Assembly: GCF_002582035.1 (NCBI RefSeq)
Contig: NZ_NUQE01000020.1
Coordinates: 10,240-74,239, forward strand
From: Bacillus pseudomycoides
GTDB lineage: Bacteria > Bacillota > Bacilli > Bacillales > Bacillaceae_G
Reading direction: 5' to 3'
Length of the DNA stretch: 64,000 nucleotides
Within the stretch, counting starts at the first letter, position 1. Every line of letters starts with the position of its first letter. Positions 45,511-54,152 of this stretch are shown here, piece after piece. A program made the position numbers and the translations under genes. The notes beneath the pieces were generated by a model. The model did not search any database. It saw nothing but the letters and a program-made list of their open reading frames with translations, and was not told the DNA's origin.

Positions 45511-46149
45511 TCACTGAAATATTTGAGGGAACTGCTTTACTATTCCTTCAGTAAGCGCATCCGCCATTTCTAAGGCTTCCTTCTCAATTTTGTCATACAA
45601 TTGCACACCTGATTGATAATCTTTCTTTAGCATGGATACTGCCTCAGCTTTAGTCAATGCTAGATGCTCATAAAACATTTTCCTAAATTTTTCTTTGGGT
45701 ATATAAGGATTGATACTGCTTAAGAACTCAACAATTTCGTCTCCATTGGCGTACCATTTTTTCTCTGCGATTGATGCAGCGTTTTGATCACCCGCCTTTG
45801 CTGCCTTGACAAGGTCTGCGGCGATTACTAAGTGCTCTTTTATCAAATTACTATATTTTGTCGCTGCATTTTGACCGTAGAAAGGTTTGAGTGAATTCCC
45901 CATATCTGGACCGTTTTGAAGGAGTCGTGTAATCGTAACGTTAACATCTGGTAAATTAAAAATAATGCTAATGATGGCCAGCCTTGTCCAAGCGACATGC
46001 TGTTCCCATAGTGAGCGCATATAACTTTTTAAATCAACTTCATTTTTACTGATACGGTAATTTCGTGCCATTGAAAATGCATATTGTGGATCCCAACTTA
46101 CATAAGGGATATCATATGTGAAATAATTGGATTGCCAATAAGGGTACAT
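45511..46149 (-). CDS. Hypothetical helical protein with three internal repeats
   Basis: 212 aa soluble protein, not recognised. Its sequence shows three repeats of about 55 residues, each beginning with an (E/Q)H pair: EQHVAWTRLAI (His51), KEHLVIAADLV (His106) and YEHLALTKAEAV (His162). The even spacing suggests three helical hairpins with one histidine each, which might bind metal or pack together. AAAGGAG precedes the ATG by 12 bases on the minus strand. The N-terminus is rich in Tyr and Trp (MYPYWQSNYFTYDIPYVSWD). Confidence 0.72.
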   Translation of the reverse strand: MYPYWQSNYFTYDIPYVSWDPQYAFSMARNYRISKNEVDLKSYMRSLWEQHVAWTRLAIISIIFNLPDVNVTITRLLQNGPDMGNSLKPFYGQNAATKYSNLIKEHLVIAADLVKAAKAGDQNAASIAEKKWYANGDEIVEFLSSINPYIPKEKFRKMFYEHLALTKAEAVSMLKKDYQSGVQLYDKIEKEALEMADALTEGIVKQFPQIFQ

Positions 46150-46275
46150 AATGCCTACACTCCTTTGAACATATATACTTCACGATATGATAAGCTTCAT
46201 TCTTAAGTTCTGTGTCCAAATACTTTTATACACTCAGTCGGTGATACGTGGCACCGACGTTACAGTAACTTTCAA

Positions 46276-46324
46276 ATGGAATCTTAAAGTTGAGAATCTT
46301 ACTGCCCTAAAGTAGCGGGATAAA
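46276..46324 (+). repeat. bcr1 fragment fused to the DUF523 gene
   Basis: Only the last third of an element: ATCTTAAAGTTGAGAATC, then TTACTGCCCTAAAGTAGCGG and GATAAA. The minus-strand DUF523 frame reads into it and stops there. Confidence 0.85.
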
Positions 46325-46762
46325 ATCATCTTCCGAAATCACCGTAAAACCATGTCGTCTGAATAATGCAGTCGTAACGCCGTAACCATTTTGTTTTTGA
46401 CCATTAAACTCTCCTGTGTAAATGACGGAACTTCCGCAAGATGGACTGCGTTCTTTTAGAATAATATACTCAGGGTTTAAGTCTTTGATTTGATGTAATG
46501 CTTTGTAAGCACCTTCAATAAAGATTTCCGTCACATCATTTCCGTTTTGGTCTATTACTTTTGCAGTTCCGTTCAATACATCATCACCGTTTCCACCTAC
46601 AATTTCGGCAGGTGTACGAGGTGTTGGCAATCCGCCTAATACTTCCGGACAAATAAGAATCGTTTCTTCTTTTTCTAGAAGTTCTTGAATTTTTGTAACG
46701 AGATTATCATTTCCGTCATAACGACAAGCAATTCCAGCTAAACATGCACTGATTACGATCAT
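46307..46762 (-). CDS. DUF523 protein with bcr1-derived last codons
   Basis: 151 aa protein. The N-terminus VISACLAGIACRYDG and the motif LKERSPSCGSSVIYTG are diagnostic of DUF523, whose conserved cysteines suggest a metal or redox role. The function is unknown. The last five residues, FIPLL, and the TAG stop are read from a bcr1 fragment. The usual C-terminus of the family therefore cannot be seen here. The ATG follows AGGTGAAAAA on the minus strand. Confidence 0.87.
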   Translation of the reverse strand: MIVISACLAGIACRYDGNDNLVTKIQELLEKEETILICPEVLGGLPTPRTPAEIVGGNGDDVLNGTAKVIDQNGNDVTEIFIEGAYKALHQIKDLNPEYIILKERSPSCGSSVIYTGEFNGQKQNGYGVTTALFRRHGFTVISEDDFIPLL

Positions 46763-46840
46763 TTTTTCACCTCAGTTTGATGGATTTATTTTCATCATAC
46801 AACAAAATCTTTCGCCACTTTTATGTTTTTCCTCTTATTT

Positions 46841-46993
46841 ATAAAGTGAAACTTCCGTCAGTGGGGGGCTTCATCCCCACTGATGGTTAGTTGAACCAAT
46901 CGGGCTTTTACGGGCAGTTATCCCCCGCCTAGCTTCTTTGCTTTTCTCTGAATCTTGAGGCGGGGATTTTACTGCCCGTTAATGCGGGATAAA
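46841..46993 (+). repeat. bcr1, full length, tandem member 1
   Basis: ATAAAGTGAAACTTCCGTCA through to GCCCGTTAATGCGGGATAAA. The final ATAAA is shared with a mini-bcr1. Confidence 0.92.
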
Positions 46994-47043
46994 GTGAAAC
47001 TTCCGTCAGTGGGGGTTTTACTGCCGCGCTAATGCGGGATAAA
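46989..47043 (+). repeat. Mini-bcr1, 55 bp, tandem member 2
   Basis: Ends fused through GTGGGGG, then TTTTACTGCCGCGCTAATGC and GGGATAAA. It ends 13 bases before the ATG of the HTH gene. Confidence 0.9.
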
Positions 47044-47056
47044 CAGGGGGATAAGC

Positions 47057-47947
47057 ATGAGTAAATTGTATACATTAATGAAAGAATATAGCGAGTTTCA
47101 AAGTAAAGAAGAGTTTAATACATATCAACAGCAAATTTTGACGCAGTATCAAGCTCATATGAATAAAACGGATTTTCTCGTGATTTGTTTGTTAGGAAGG
47201 TATGCGATAAACGAAAAGCAAAAAACGGTTGGTGTTGCATGTCCATTAATGGAAACAATTGCAGTGAAATTAGGAAAAAGTATACGGACTGTACGCCGTT
47301 CTGTTGCAAAGCTGGAGCAGCTTAGTATTATTAAGCGTGTGTTCACGAAGGAAAGATATAAGCGCGGGGGATATAGTGCGAATTTGTATGTATTTTGTAA
47401 ACGAGCAGTTGACCGCATGAGTGACCGCATGCAAATGACCGCATGTGAAAATGGCGAGAGTGCAGGAGAGTGTAAGAAGGAGCAGTTGAATGAGGAAACG
47501 GAAATTAGTGTTTATGAAAACAATTTAAAGATACAACAGAAAATAAAAACGTATGATATGGACGAAACGTATTGTCGTCATGATATTCCAGTTCGATTTG
47601 TAGATGCGATTTCACCAATGTCCCGTCATCCACAAACGATTAATTTTGCTTGGAGCAAAGTGAAGCTCGCTTACAAAAAGAGTGGTTTGCTTGAACTGGG
47701 GTTGTTATGGGAACAGCTTATGACGCATGATGATATACAAATGCAAATCATTCGGCGAACAAAAAGTGTTGTAAGGGCGTATAAGTACGGTGAGATTCGT
47801 AAAGATTTCGGTGCGCTCTTATATAGTACGATGCAGGCATTATTTTTAGATGTCGCATTAGAGTGGGGAGCGGCAGTGAGGAGGAACAGCGGGATTGTTT
47901 TATATAATCCATTTGAAGGTGAAAAAAGAAAAGAGTCATGCTTATGA
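47057..47947 (+). CDS. Helix-turn-helix domain protein
   Basis: 296 aa cytosolic protein. A winged-helix segment is visible around ETIAVKLGKSIRTVRRSVAK and LEQLSIIKRVF (about residues 74-105). The C-terminal half is helical and not recognised. The overall pattern resembles replication-initiator or DnaD-like winged-helix proteins (uncertain). AGGGGGAT precedes the ATG, directly after a mini-bcr1. Confidence 0.72.
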   Translation: MSKLYTLMKEYSEFQSKEEFNTYQQQILTQYQAHMNKTDFLVICLLGRYAINEKQKTVGVACPLMETIAVKLGKSIRTVRRSVAKLEQLSIIKRVFTKERYKRGGYSANLYVFCKRAVDRMSDRMQMTACENGESAGECKKEQLNEETEISVYENNLKIQQKIKTYDMDETYCRHDIPVRFVDAISPMSRHPQTINFAWSKVKLAYKKSGLLELGLLWEQLMTHDDIQMQIIRRTKSVVRAYKYGEIRKDFGALLYSTMQALFLDVALEWGAAVRRNSGIVLYNPFEGEKRKESCL

Positions 47948-47955
47948 AGCATAAC
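47930..47955. terminator. Convergent terminator
   Basis: GAGTCATGCTT pairs imperfectly with AAGCATAACTC between the convergent HTH and MFS genes. Confidence 0.6.
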
Positions 47956-47964
47956 TCTCTAGTT

Positions 47965-49218
47965 TTAATCAAATTTTCGTACAGTTGGAACGCGAATTGC
48001 GATAAATAATACAAACAGAATGACAGCAATTGCACCGCTTTTCATAATCGTGACAATTGGTATCCCAGCAGCTAATGCCAGTGAGGTAAGGGCATAAGAA
48101 ATAGGGATAAAGCCCATCGACGATAACATGAGTAAACTCATGACTCGGCCCATCATTTCTTCTTTCACAGTTGATTGAATCATGGCCATTAGCGGTACGA
48201 TTGCCATTGCGATTGAAATGCCGTAAAAGCAGCCTGCCAGAACTGCTTGCCAAAGTGTTGTACTAAAGTTAATAGATAAGAAGAAAATACCAGATAGCAG
48301 CATCATAATAATGCAAAATAAACCGCGCCGACGATTAATATTTCGAAGCCCGACGATAACTGCACCAATGGCCATTCCACCGCCAACAGCAGCTTCTAAG
48401 TAACTAAAGTGGAGCGAGTCGCCGTGCAGTACATCTTTAATGAACAGCGGAAAACCGACTTGCATCGGCCCAATTAAAAATAAATTCAAAAAGGCGCTGC
48501 AAATAAGAAACGTTGATAAAAATGATGATTCTTTTACATAAAGGATGCCTTCTTTAATAGAAGTGAACATGCCTTTGTTTGGGTTTGTTTCGTCTTGCAC
48601 TGTTGTACTTGTGTGAACTTTTTGGATGAGTATGGCAGCAATAAGTAATAATAAAATCGCTATCGCAAAGATTGTTTCATAATTACTGAATTTAATTAGT
48701 ATCCCGCCAAGGACAGGACCAAGAATAACGGATGCTTGGTTTGTCATTTGCGTGAGTGAATTTGCTTGTGTAAGGCGATGCTTCTCTACGAGATCCGGTA
48801 AGATAGAGCCATCAGCTGACCAGAAAAAGGCATCAGCTAAACCGAAGAAGAGCGCAAAGAAAGCAAATGTGTATAATGTAACGTGTCCAACGATGAACCA
48901 AATGAGAATGATCGTTACAAGAAGCGCGCGCACAATATTAGAATAAAACATGATGTTTTTTTTCTGGAATTTGTCTGCAAGGGCTCCGCCGATAATCATA
49001 AAGATTAGGCGCGGAACACTAAGGGCAACAAATACAATTCCAAGTGATGCTTCTAAGTTTAATGTTTTTGCTATGTACCACGTTTGTGAAAACGTAAAAA
49101 ATGCTAAGGCAAAGCTTGAACATAGGGTAGCGCCCCAAAGAAAGAGGAAGTTTGTATTTTTTAATAAAGGTGTTCCCGTTTCTTTTGAAGCAAGTTTACT
49201 TTTATGTAATTCCTCCAT
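47965..49218 (-). CDS. MFS transporter
   Basis: 417 aa major facilitator with about 12 membrane helices. The loop 2-3 motif is GGALADKFQKKN. The C-terminal half has WQAVLAGCFYGISIAMAIVP. The pattern fits macrolide-type (MefA/YfiS-like) efflux proteins; substrate unknown. It lies minus-strand between the HTH gene and the GyrI-like gene. Confidence 0.9.
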   Translation of the reverse strand: MEELHKSKLASKETGTPLLKNTNFLFLWGATLCSSFALAFFTFSQTWYIAKTLNLEASLGIVFVALSVPRLIFMIIGGALADKFQKKNIMFYSNIVRALLVTIILIWFIVGHVTLYTFAFFALFFGLADAFFWSADGSILPDLVEKHRLTQANSLTQMTNQASVILGPVLGGILIKFSNYETIFAIAILLLLIAAILIQKVHTSTTVQDETNPNKGMFTSIKEGILYVKESSFLSTFLICSAFLNLFLIGPMQVGFPLFIKDVLHGDSLHFSYLEAAVGGGMAIGAVIVGLRNINRRRGLFCIIMMLLSGIFFLSINFSTTLWQAVLAGCFYGISIAMAIVPLMAMIQSTVKEEMMGRVMSLLMLSSMGFIPISYALTSLALAAGIPIVTIMKSGAIAVILFVLFIAIRVPTVRKFD

Positions 49219-49338
49219 ATGAATCCCTTTCTGTCATATGTCTTTTTATCTTTGTTAACAGTTTCTAATCTTTCTATACAGATACTTTTTCATTGTATTC
49301 AAAAAAGCGGAATTTGCCCAGCAGATTGCTGAAGCATA

Positions 49339-49369
49339 AAAATAAGAAGGTGCCGAGGCATCTTCTTAT
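49339..49369 (-). terminator. Terminator of the GyrI-like gene
   Basis: ATAAGAAG/CTTCTTAT arms with GTGCC/GGCAT between; an A-run on the plus strand gives a T-run on the minus strand. Confidence 0.75.
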
Positions 49370-49376
49370 GTACACT

Positions 49377-49856
49377 TTAAACTAATGCAATATAAATATC
49401 AACTTGTGCATCATTTGGATCGAAAGATCGTTCATCGTACAGCTCGAAATCTGTTGTAAATGCACGGTTGTTTTCTTTTGACCATTTCCAAATGTCTTGC
49501 CATGTTTCTACGATAATTTCTGATAATGGGCCTTTGCGAGTTGTAAATACGGCATATGTAGCAGCAGGTATAGTGAGTGCCGTCATATTTTGAGGTGTAT
49601 TGCTTATAGTCGAAACTGGGACCCCGATTGTATACGTGTAGTTACCTGTTTCATCGGATTCATAGTTTGAATATAGTGCCATCGTTTCTGTTTGTGTAGC
49701 TTTATTTGGAATGTGATTGGTGATTTGTTTTTGGAAGTATTGCGTCCATAGGTGAGGGATTTTACCATCGCTGGACATTTCAATTTCATTGTTTGTAGTA
49801 ATGGAAATACCAATGGCTTGAAAAGTTTCTTTTTTTACAATTGTAGGTTGAATCAT
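49377..49856 (-). CDS. GyrI-like effector-binding domain protein
   Basis: 159 aa stand-alone effector-binding domain (AraC-C/GyrI type). Its features are IVKKETFQAIGISITTN at the start, IPAATYAVFTTRKGPLSE and a C-terminal DPNDAQVDIYIAL. These domains bind small hydrophobic or drug-like molecules. The ATG at 49856 has AGGAGG nine bases upstream on the minus strand. An operator-like site lies in the leader. Confidence 0.88.
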   Translation of the reverse strand: MIQPTIVKKETFQAIGISITTNNEIEMSSDGKIPHLWTQYFQKQITNHIPNKATQTETMALYSNYESDETGNYTYTIGVPVSTISNTPQNMTALTIPAATYAVFTTRKGPLSEIIVETWQDIWKWSKENNRAFTTDFELYDERSFDPNDAQVDIYIALV

Positions 49857-49877
49857 CGTATCATCCTCCTTGTTATA

Positions 49878-49896
49878 GAACAAACGTTCTTGTTTA
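49878..49896. promoter_or_regulatory. Operator-like site in the GyrI leader
   Basis: AGAACAAACGTTCTTGTTT has an AACGTT centre and resembles the core ACAAACGTT of the three palindromes at 4272-4380. TACAAT on the minus strand (49898-49903) could be a -10 box next to it. Confidence 0.4.
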
Positions 49897-49947
49897 TTGT
49901 ACCATAATTATACAAAGAGGAGATACTTGGAAATGGTTATTTCTTCA

Positions 49948-49983
49948 TAAAAAGAACTCCTTTCCATTAGAAAGGAGTTCTTC
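49948..49983 (-). terminator. Terminator after yumC
   Basis: AAGAACTCCTTTC and GAAAGGAGTTCTT arms around CATTA, with T-run on the minus strand. Confidence 0.88.
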
Positions 49984-49999
49984 AACGTATCTATTTTAA

Positions 50000-50989
50000 T
50001 TAAAACATGCTAGAACTATGCATTGGCTGCAGCTTTGCGTTTGGATCGAAGTACGCTTTTGCATTGTTTACCGCTGTTGGCGCTTCGCCAAATCCGCATG
50101 CAATTAGTTTTACTTTTCCTTCGTATGTACAAATATCACCAGCTGCGTAAATACCAGGGATGTTTGTTTCCATTTTGGAGTTCACAACGATACTGTTCTT
50201 TTGAATAGTTAAGCCCCAGTCCTTAATTGGACCAAGAGAAGATACGAAGCCATAGTTTACAATCACATCATCAACATCAATGACAACTTTTTCTTCCGTT
50301 TTAACATGTTGAAGTACAACTTGTTCAATTTTCTCTTCACCGATCAGTTCAACTGGAACGTATGGTGTTTTGACTTGTGCGCGCGAGTTCATTAATGTTT
50401 CAACGCTATGCTCATGTGCACGGAATTTATCACGACGGTGAACGATTGTTACTTCTGCTGCGATTGGCTCTAACATCATTGTCCAGTCTACCGCAGAGTC
50501 TCCGCCGCCAAACACGACAACGCGTTTGCCAGCAAATTTATTCATATCCTCAACGAAATAGTGTAAGTTTGCTTTTTCGAATTTCTCTGTATCTTCTAAT
50601 TCTAAACGGCGTGGTTGGAATGCGCCGTTTCCAGCTGTAATGATAACTGATTTAGAGTAGTGTGTTTCTTTATTTGTTACAAGTTTGAACACGCCATCTG
50701 CTTGTTTTTCCAACGTTTGAACAGCTTCCTCTAAGCAAACAGTTGGTTCGAACTTGCTCATTTGTTCTTTTAAGTTATTAATGAGTTCTTGTGCACGAAT
50801 TTTAGGAAAACCCGCGATATCATATATGTACTTTTCAGGATATAATGCAGATAATTGACCACCGAGTTGTGGCAAGCTTTCAATAATTTTTACGCTTGCT
50901 TGTCTCATACCGCCGTAAAAAGCTGTGAATAATCCAGTTGGACCTCCACCAATAATAGTGATGTCGTATACCTTTTGATTTTCTGTCAC
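50000..50989 (-). CDS. yumC: Ferredoxin/flavodoxin-NADP+ reductase YumC
   Basis: 329 aa thioredoxin-reductase-like flavoenzyme that uses NADPH to reduce ferredoxin or flavodoxin. The FAD motif is [15 protein letters not shown] (residues 11-25), the NADPH motif [12 protein letters not shown], and the second FAD contact [13 protein letters not shown]. It has no CxxC disulfide, which separates it from thioredoxin reductase. GGGGAG precedes the ATG on the minus strand. Confidence 0.94.
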   Translation of the reverse strand: MTENQKVYDITIIGGGPTGLFTAFYGGMRQASVKIIESLPQLGGQLSALYPEKYIYDIAGFPKIRAQELINNLKEQMSKFEPTVCLEEAVQTLEKQADGVFKLVTNKETHYSKSVIITAGNGAFQPRRLELEDTEKFEKANLHYFVEDMNKFAGKRVVVFGGGDSAVDWTMMLEPIAAEVTIVHRRDKFRAHEHSVETLMNSRAQVKTPYVPVELIGEEKIEQVVLQHVKTEEKVVIDVDDVIVNYGFVSSLGPIKDWGLTIQKNSIVVNSKMETNIPGIYAAGDICTYEGKVKLIACGFGEAPTAVNNAKAYFDPNAKLQPMHSSSMF

Positions 50990-51454
50990 TGTTTACTCCC
51001 CCTATAATTAGGAAATTTTTCGTGATTCTCCTATATACACTCGTATGTATGTTATACGAAAATTCCGTGAACGGAGTGCAAGCGCACTCAAGACAAATAA
51101 TATCATATTTTATAAAAAAAAGCGTTAGAAAACGACTGAATTGTGTATACGATTTGTATAGATCCGTTAGAAAAAATAGCCAATAAGTAAAGTGCATATT
51201 ATTCGGTAATTATATCCATTTATAGTTGGTTGAACAAATTTAATAGATGAATATTTTCTTATTTTAAGGTGAGAAGACTGTAACTGTCCGTTGAATATTG
51301 AGCAAATAAGAGAATGTCAAAAAAACTTAAAAAGACTGCGTTATTTTAAAATATTGATAATTCTACAATTGCTTGAAAAGTAAAGAGAAAACGACTAATA
51401 TAGGAAAGCGAATGTATTAATTTTTTATGACAAATTTCGTAACATTTTTCGAAC
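50990..51454. other. AT-rich intergenic region yumC-yumB
   Basis: Only the minus-strand yumC leader and AT-rich DNA with no credible gene. A possible yumC-side dyad (GTATAC-like) was not convincing. Confidence 0.5.
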
Positions 51455-51556
51455 TTAATTTTTTTATTTTGTCTAGATTGTGAAAAATTCCACATTCTTA
51501 GCATTTAAATTACTTTAGCATTATTTTTAGTATTTTTACTATCTATATAAAGAAGA
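51455..51556 (+). repeat. Promoter-region tandem repeat, unit 1 (102 bp)
   Basis: Begins TTAATTTTTTTATTTTGTCT and includes TTGTGAAAAATTCCACATTC. It differs from unit 2 by a nine-base insertion (about AGTATTTTT) and a few substitutions. Confidence 0.85.
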
Positions 51557-51649
51557 TTAATTTTTTTATTTTGTCTAGATTGTGAAAAATTCTACATTCT
51601 TAGCATTTAAATTGTTTTAGCATTATTTTTACTATCTATATAAAGAAGA
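51557..51649 (+). repeat. Promoter-region tandem repeat, unit 2 (93 bp)
   Basis: Repeats unit 1 up to CTATATAAAGAAG, with TTGTGAAAAATTCTACATTC. The TTGTGAA-N-TTC(C/T)ACA core resembles a Rex site. It ends about 15 bases before the yumB start. Confidence 0.85.
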
Positions 51650-51663
51650 GGGTTGTGATTAGG

Positions 51664-52872
51664 GTGAAGAAGCCAAAAATCGTAGTTTTAGGTGCAGGTT
51701 ATGGCGGAATGATTACTACTGTTCGTCTGCAAAAAACATTATCTGTAAGTGAAGCTGAAATCACATTAGTAAATAACAACAGCTATCATTATCAAGCAAC
51801 TTGGTTACATGAAAGTGCAGCTGGTACGTTGCATCATGATAAAGTTCGTTTAGACATTAAAGATGTAATCGACACAAACAAAGTAAACTTCGTACAAGAC
51901 ACAGTTGTAGAAATTAAAGCAGCTGAAAAGCGCGTTATTTTAAAAAATGCCGAGCTAGAGTATGATTACTTAGTAATCGGTCTTGGTTTCGAGTCTGAAA
52001 CGTTTGGTATTAAAGGATTAAAAGAGCATGCATTCTCTATCGCTAACATTAATGCAACTCGTCAAATCCGTGATCATATGGAGTACATGTTCTCTCTATA
52101 TGCTTCAGAAAAGCGTGACGAGTTAGTTACAATCGTTGTCGGCGGTGCTGGATTTACCGGTATCGAGTATGTAGGTGAACTTGCAAACCGTGTTCCTGAA
52201 CTTTGCAAAGAGTATGATGTTCCTCGCGAAAAAGCGCGTATCATCTGTGTTGAGGCTGCTCCAACAGCGCTTCCTGGTTTCGATCCAGAACTAGTTGAGT
52301 ATGCTGTAAAACAATTAGAGAAAAAAGGCGTAGAATTCCGCATCGGTACAGCAATTAAAGAAGGAACTGAAGAAGGTATTCTTGTTGCAAACGGCGACGA
52401 TGTAGAATTACTGAAATCTGCAACTGTAGTTTGGGCTGCAGGTGTTCGCGGTAACGGTATTGTAGAAGAGTCTGGCTTTGAAGCAATGCGCGGCCGTGTA
52501 AAAGTGGACGAGTACATGCACGCTCCAGGTCATGAAGATGTATTCATGGTTGGTGATGCAGCGTTACTTATTAACGAAGAAATTAACCGTCCATACCCAC
52601 CAACAGCACAAATTGCAATTCAACAAGGTTACAACATTGCACATAACTTAGCTGTTCTTGTTCGTGGTAAAGGTGAAATGCAGAAATTTGTATTTGATAA
52701 CAAAGGTTCTGTATGCTCATTAGGCCATGACGATGCAATGGGCGTTGTAATGGGCAAAAAATTAACTGGTTGGAAAGCTTCATTCATGAAGAAAGTAATC
52801 GACAATCGTTACCTATTCATGCTTGGCGGACCTTTATTAGTTCTTAAAAAAGGTAAATTAAAATTATTTTAA
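51664..52872 (+). CDS. yumB: Type II NADH dehydrogenase YumB
   Basis: 402 aa NDH-2-like flavoprotein. FAD motif [17 protein letters not shown] at residues 6-22, NADH motif [16 protein letters not shown], and the third contact [10 protein letters not shown]. It would feed NADH electrons to menaquinone without proton pumping. The C-terminal hydrophobic/basic end fits peripheral membrane binding. GTG at 51664 is preferred with GAAGAGGG about 11 bases upstream; GTG 51655 is the alternative. Tandem Rex-like repeats lie upstream. Confidence 0.92.
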   Translation: MKKPKIVVLGAGYGGMITTVRLQKTLSVSEAEITLVNNNSYHYQATWLHESAAGTLHHDKVRLDIKDVIDTNKVNFVQDTVVEIKAAEKRVILKNAELEYDYLVIGLGFESETFGIKGLKEHAFSIANINATRQIRDHMEYMFSLYASEKRDELVTIVVGGAGFTGIEYVGELANRVPELCKEYDVPREKARIICVEAAPTALPGFDPELVEYAVKQLEKKGVEFRIGTAIKEGTEEGILVANGDDVELLKSATVVWAAGVRGNGIVEESGFEAMRGRVKVDEYMHAPGHEDVFMVGDAALLINEEINRPYPPTAQIAIQQGYNIAHNLAVLVRGKGEMQKFVFDNKGSVCSLGHDDAMGVVMGKKLTGWKASFMKKVIDNRYLFMLGGPLLVLKKGKLKLF

Positions 52873-52884
52873 GAGGTAATCTAA

Positions 52885-52920
52885 AGCAGAAATGGCTGTA
52901 AGCTGTTTCTGCTTTTTTTA
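52885..52920 (+). terminator. Terminator after yumB
   Basis: AAAGCAGAAA and TTTCTGCTTT arms around an 11-14-base loop with a T-run. Confidence 0.85.
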
Positions 52921-53099
52921 TGGAGCATAATCAGCCTCATTAAAGTGGTGCAGCTATAATTTCACCAAATAATCATGATATATCCGTACGACTATTCATT
53001 TTAGAATATCTTTTTATTTTAATATTACTGAATATTCCAGAAATAACAAAGACCTTTTTACAAAGAGCGCATGTTTCCCATCATTCTCTTTTCGAAAGC

Positions 53100-53183
53100 T
53101 TTATCCCGTAAAAGCCCGATTGGTGAGATCTTTCCGTCAGTGGGGGATGAAGAAAACCCCCACTGACGGAAGTTTCACTTTAT
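53100..53183 (-). repeat. bcr1, internally deleted (CCCG junction)
   Basis: TTTATCCCG is joined directly to TAAAAGCCCGATTGGTGAG, then the CGTCAGTGGGGG hairpin and TTTCACTTTAT. The first-half hairpin is lost through the CCCG shared by both sides. Confidence 0.9.
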
Positions 53184-53242
53184 AGTATAATGAAAGAAAA
53201 GAATGAATATTCTGTTCGTTTAATTGGAAGGGGTTTGTAACG

Positions 53243-53737
53243 ATGAGTAAACGTGGAAATGTGTGGTTAGCGGTAAGCGGTCTCGTTATCACAGCAGATG
53301 GAAGATGGCTTGTCGTTAAGAAGAAGTATGGTGGATTAAAAGGGAAATGGTCATTGCCTGCTGGTTTTGTGAATGAAGGAGAAACAATTGATCAAGCAGT
53401 GCAACGTGAAGTATTAGAAGAAACAGGAATTGTCACAAGTATAAAAGGAATAATGGGTGCACGATCTGGCGTTATACGCGGTGAGATTAGTGATAATATG
53501 ATTATTTTTCTCTTAGAGCCAAAAGGAGAAGACATTGTCATTCAAGAGCGAGAATTGTATGAAGGAGCGTTCGTATTTCCAGAGGATATTGTAAATGATG
53601 AAAATGCCTCAGTGTTAATTCGTTATTTGTTAGAAGCGATGCCTGCTCCACTTTTAAAAATGGACGAGACGTTAAATCCAGGGGAACAGTTTGGTTATAC
53701 GGCATATAACGTTTTTGTAGGAAGCTTAGAACGATAA
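53243..53737 (+). CDS. Nudix hydrolase
   Basis: 164 aa pyrophosphohydrolase. The Nudix box is GFVNEGETIDQAVQREVLEE followed by TGI, with all catalytic glutamates present. The substrate is unknown, possibly an oxidised or surplus nucleotide. GGAAGGGG precedes the ATG. The next gene, yuiB, starts 17 bases after the stop. Confidence 0.92.
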   Translation: MSKRGNVWLAVSGLVITADGRWLVVKKKYGGLKGKWSLPAGFVNEGETIDQAVQREVLEETGIVTSIKGIMGARSGVIRGEISDNMIIFLLEPKGEDIVIQERELYEGAFVFPEDIVNDENASVLIRYLLEAMPAPLLKMDETLNPGEQFGYTAYNVFVGSLER

Positions 53738-53754
53738 GAAAGGACGGAGAAATC

Positions 53755-54072
53755 GTGAGCATACCTGTTTTGTTAATCTCGATGATGTTATTTTTAGTCT
53801 TATTTTTTGGAATTGGTTTTTTATTAAATATGATTTTACGAGCAACATGGGTGATGGTCGTTGTTTATCCTCTTATTTGTGTGTTTATTATTGATAAAGT
53901 TGATTTCCTCGATTATTTTGTACAGCCAAAAGAGGCTTTCTCTTCATTAGAAACAAGTTTTCTTCATCTTGGACAAGCTGATATTATGATTTTATCAACT
54001 GGCTTAGTTGGTGCTGCTTTATCTGGTGTTGTGATCAAAACATTGCGAAAAAATGGATATCAAATGTTTTGA
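53755..54072 (+). CDS. yuiB: YuiB-like membrane protein
   Basis: 105 aa protein with three probable membrane segments (LLISMMLFLVLFFGIGFLL, WVMVVVYPLICVFIID, and a C-terminal GLVGAALSGVVIKTL). Size, topology and order next to yumB and yuiC match YuiB of B. subtilis. The function is unknown. The start is GTG with AAGGACGGAGA upstream. Confidence 0.82.
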   Translation: MSIPVLLISMMLFLVLFFGIGFLLNMILRATWVMVVVYPLICVFIIDKVDFLDYFVQPKEAFSSLETSFLHLGQADIMILSTGLVGAALSGVVIKTLRKNGYQMF

Positions 54073-54099
54073 GGCTCCTTTCTTAGGAGCTTTTTTTTA
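54072..54099 (+). terminator. Terminator after yuiB
   Basis: AGGCTCCT/AGGAGCTT arms with an eight-T run. Confidence 0.85.
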
Positions 54100-54107
54100 A
54101 AAGAAAT

Positions 54108-54150
54108 GTCTAGTTTCAGCGCTTGGCTTTGCTAAACAGGGCACTTGCAT
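54108..54150. repeat. Fragment of another dispersed Bacillus repeat
   Basis: CTAGTTTCAGCGCTTGGC and GGGCACTTGC resemble a dispersed intergenic repeat I recall from the B. cereus group. The call rests on memory of the motif, not on other copies in this window. Confidence 0.4.
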
Positions 54151-54152
54151 TT

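Noticed and set aside
47965-48253. Minus-strand frame at the end of the MFS gene.
   Set aside because: Out-of-frame shadow of the MFS coding sequence.
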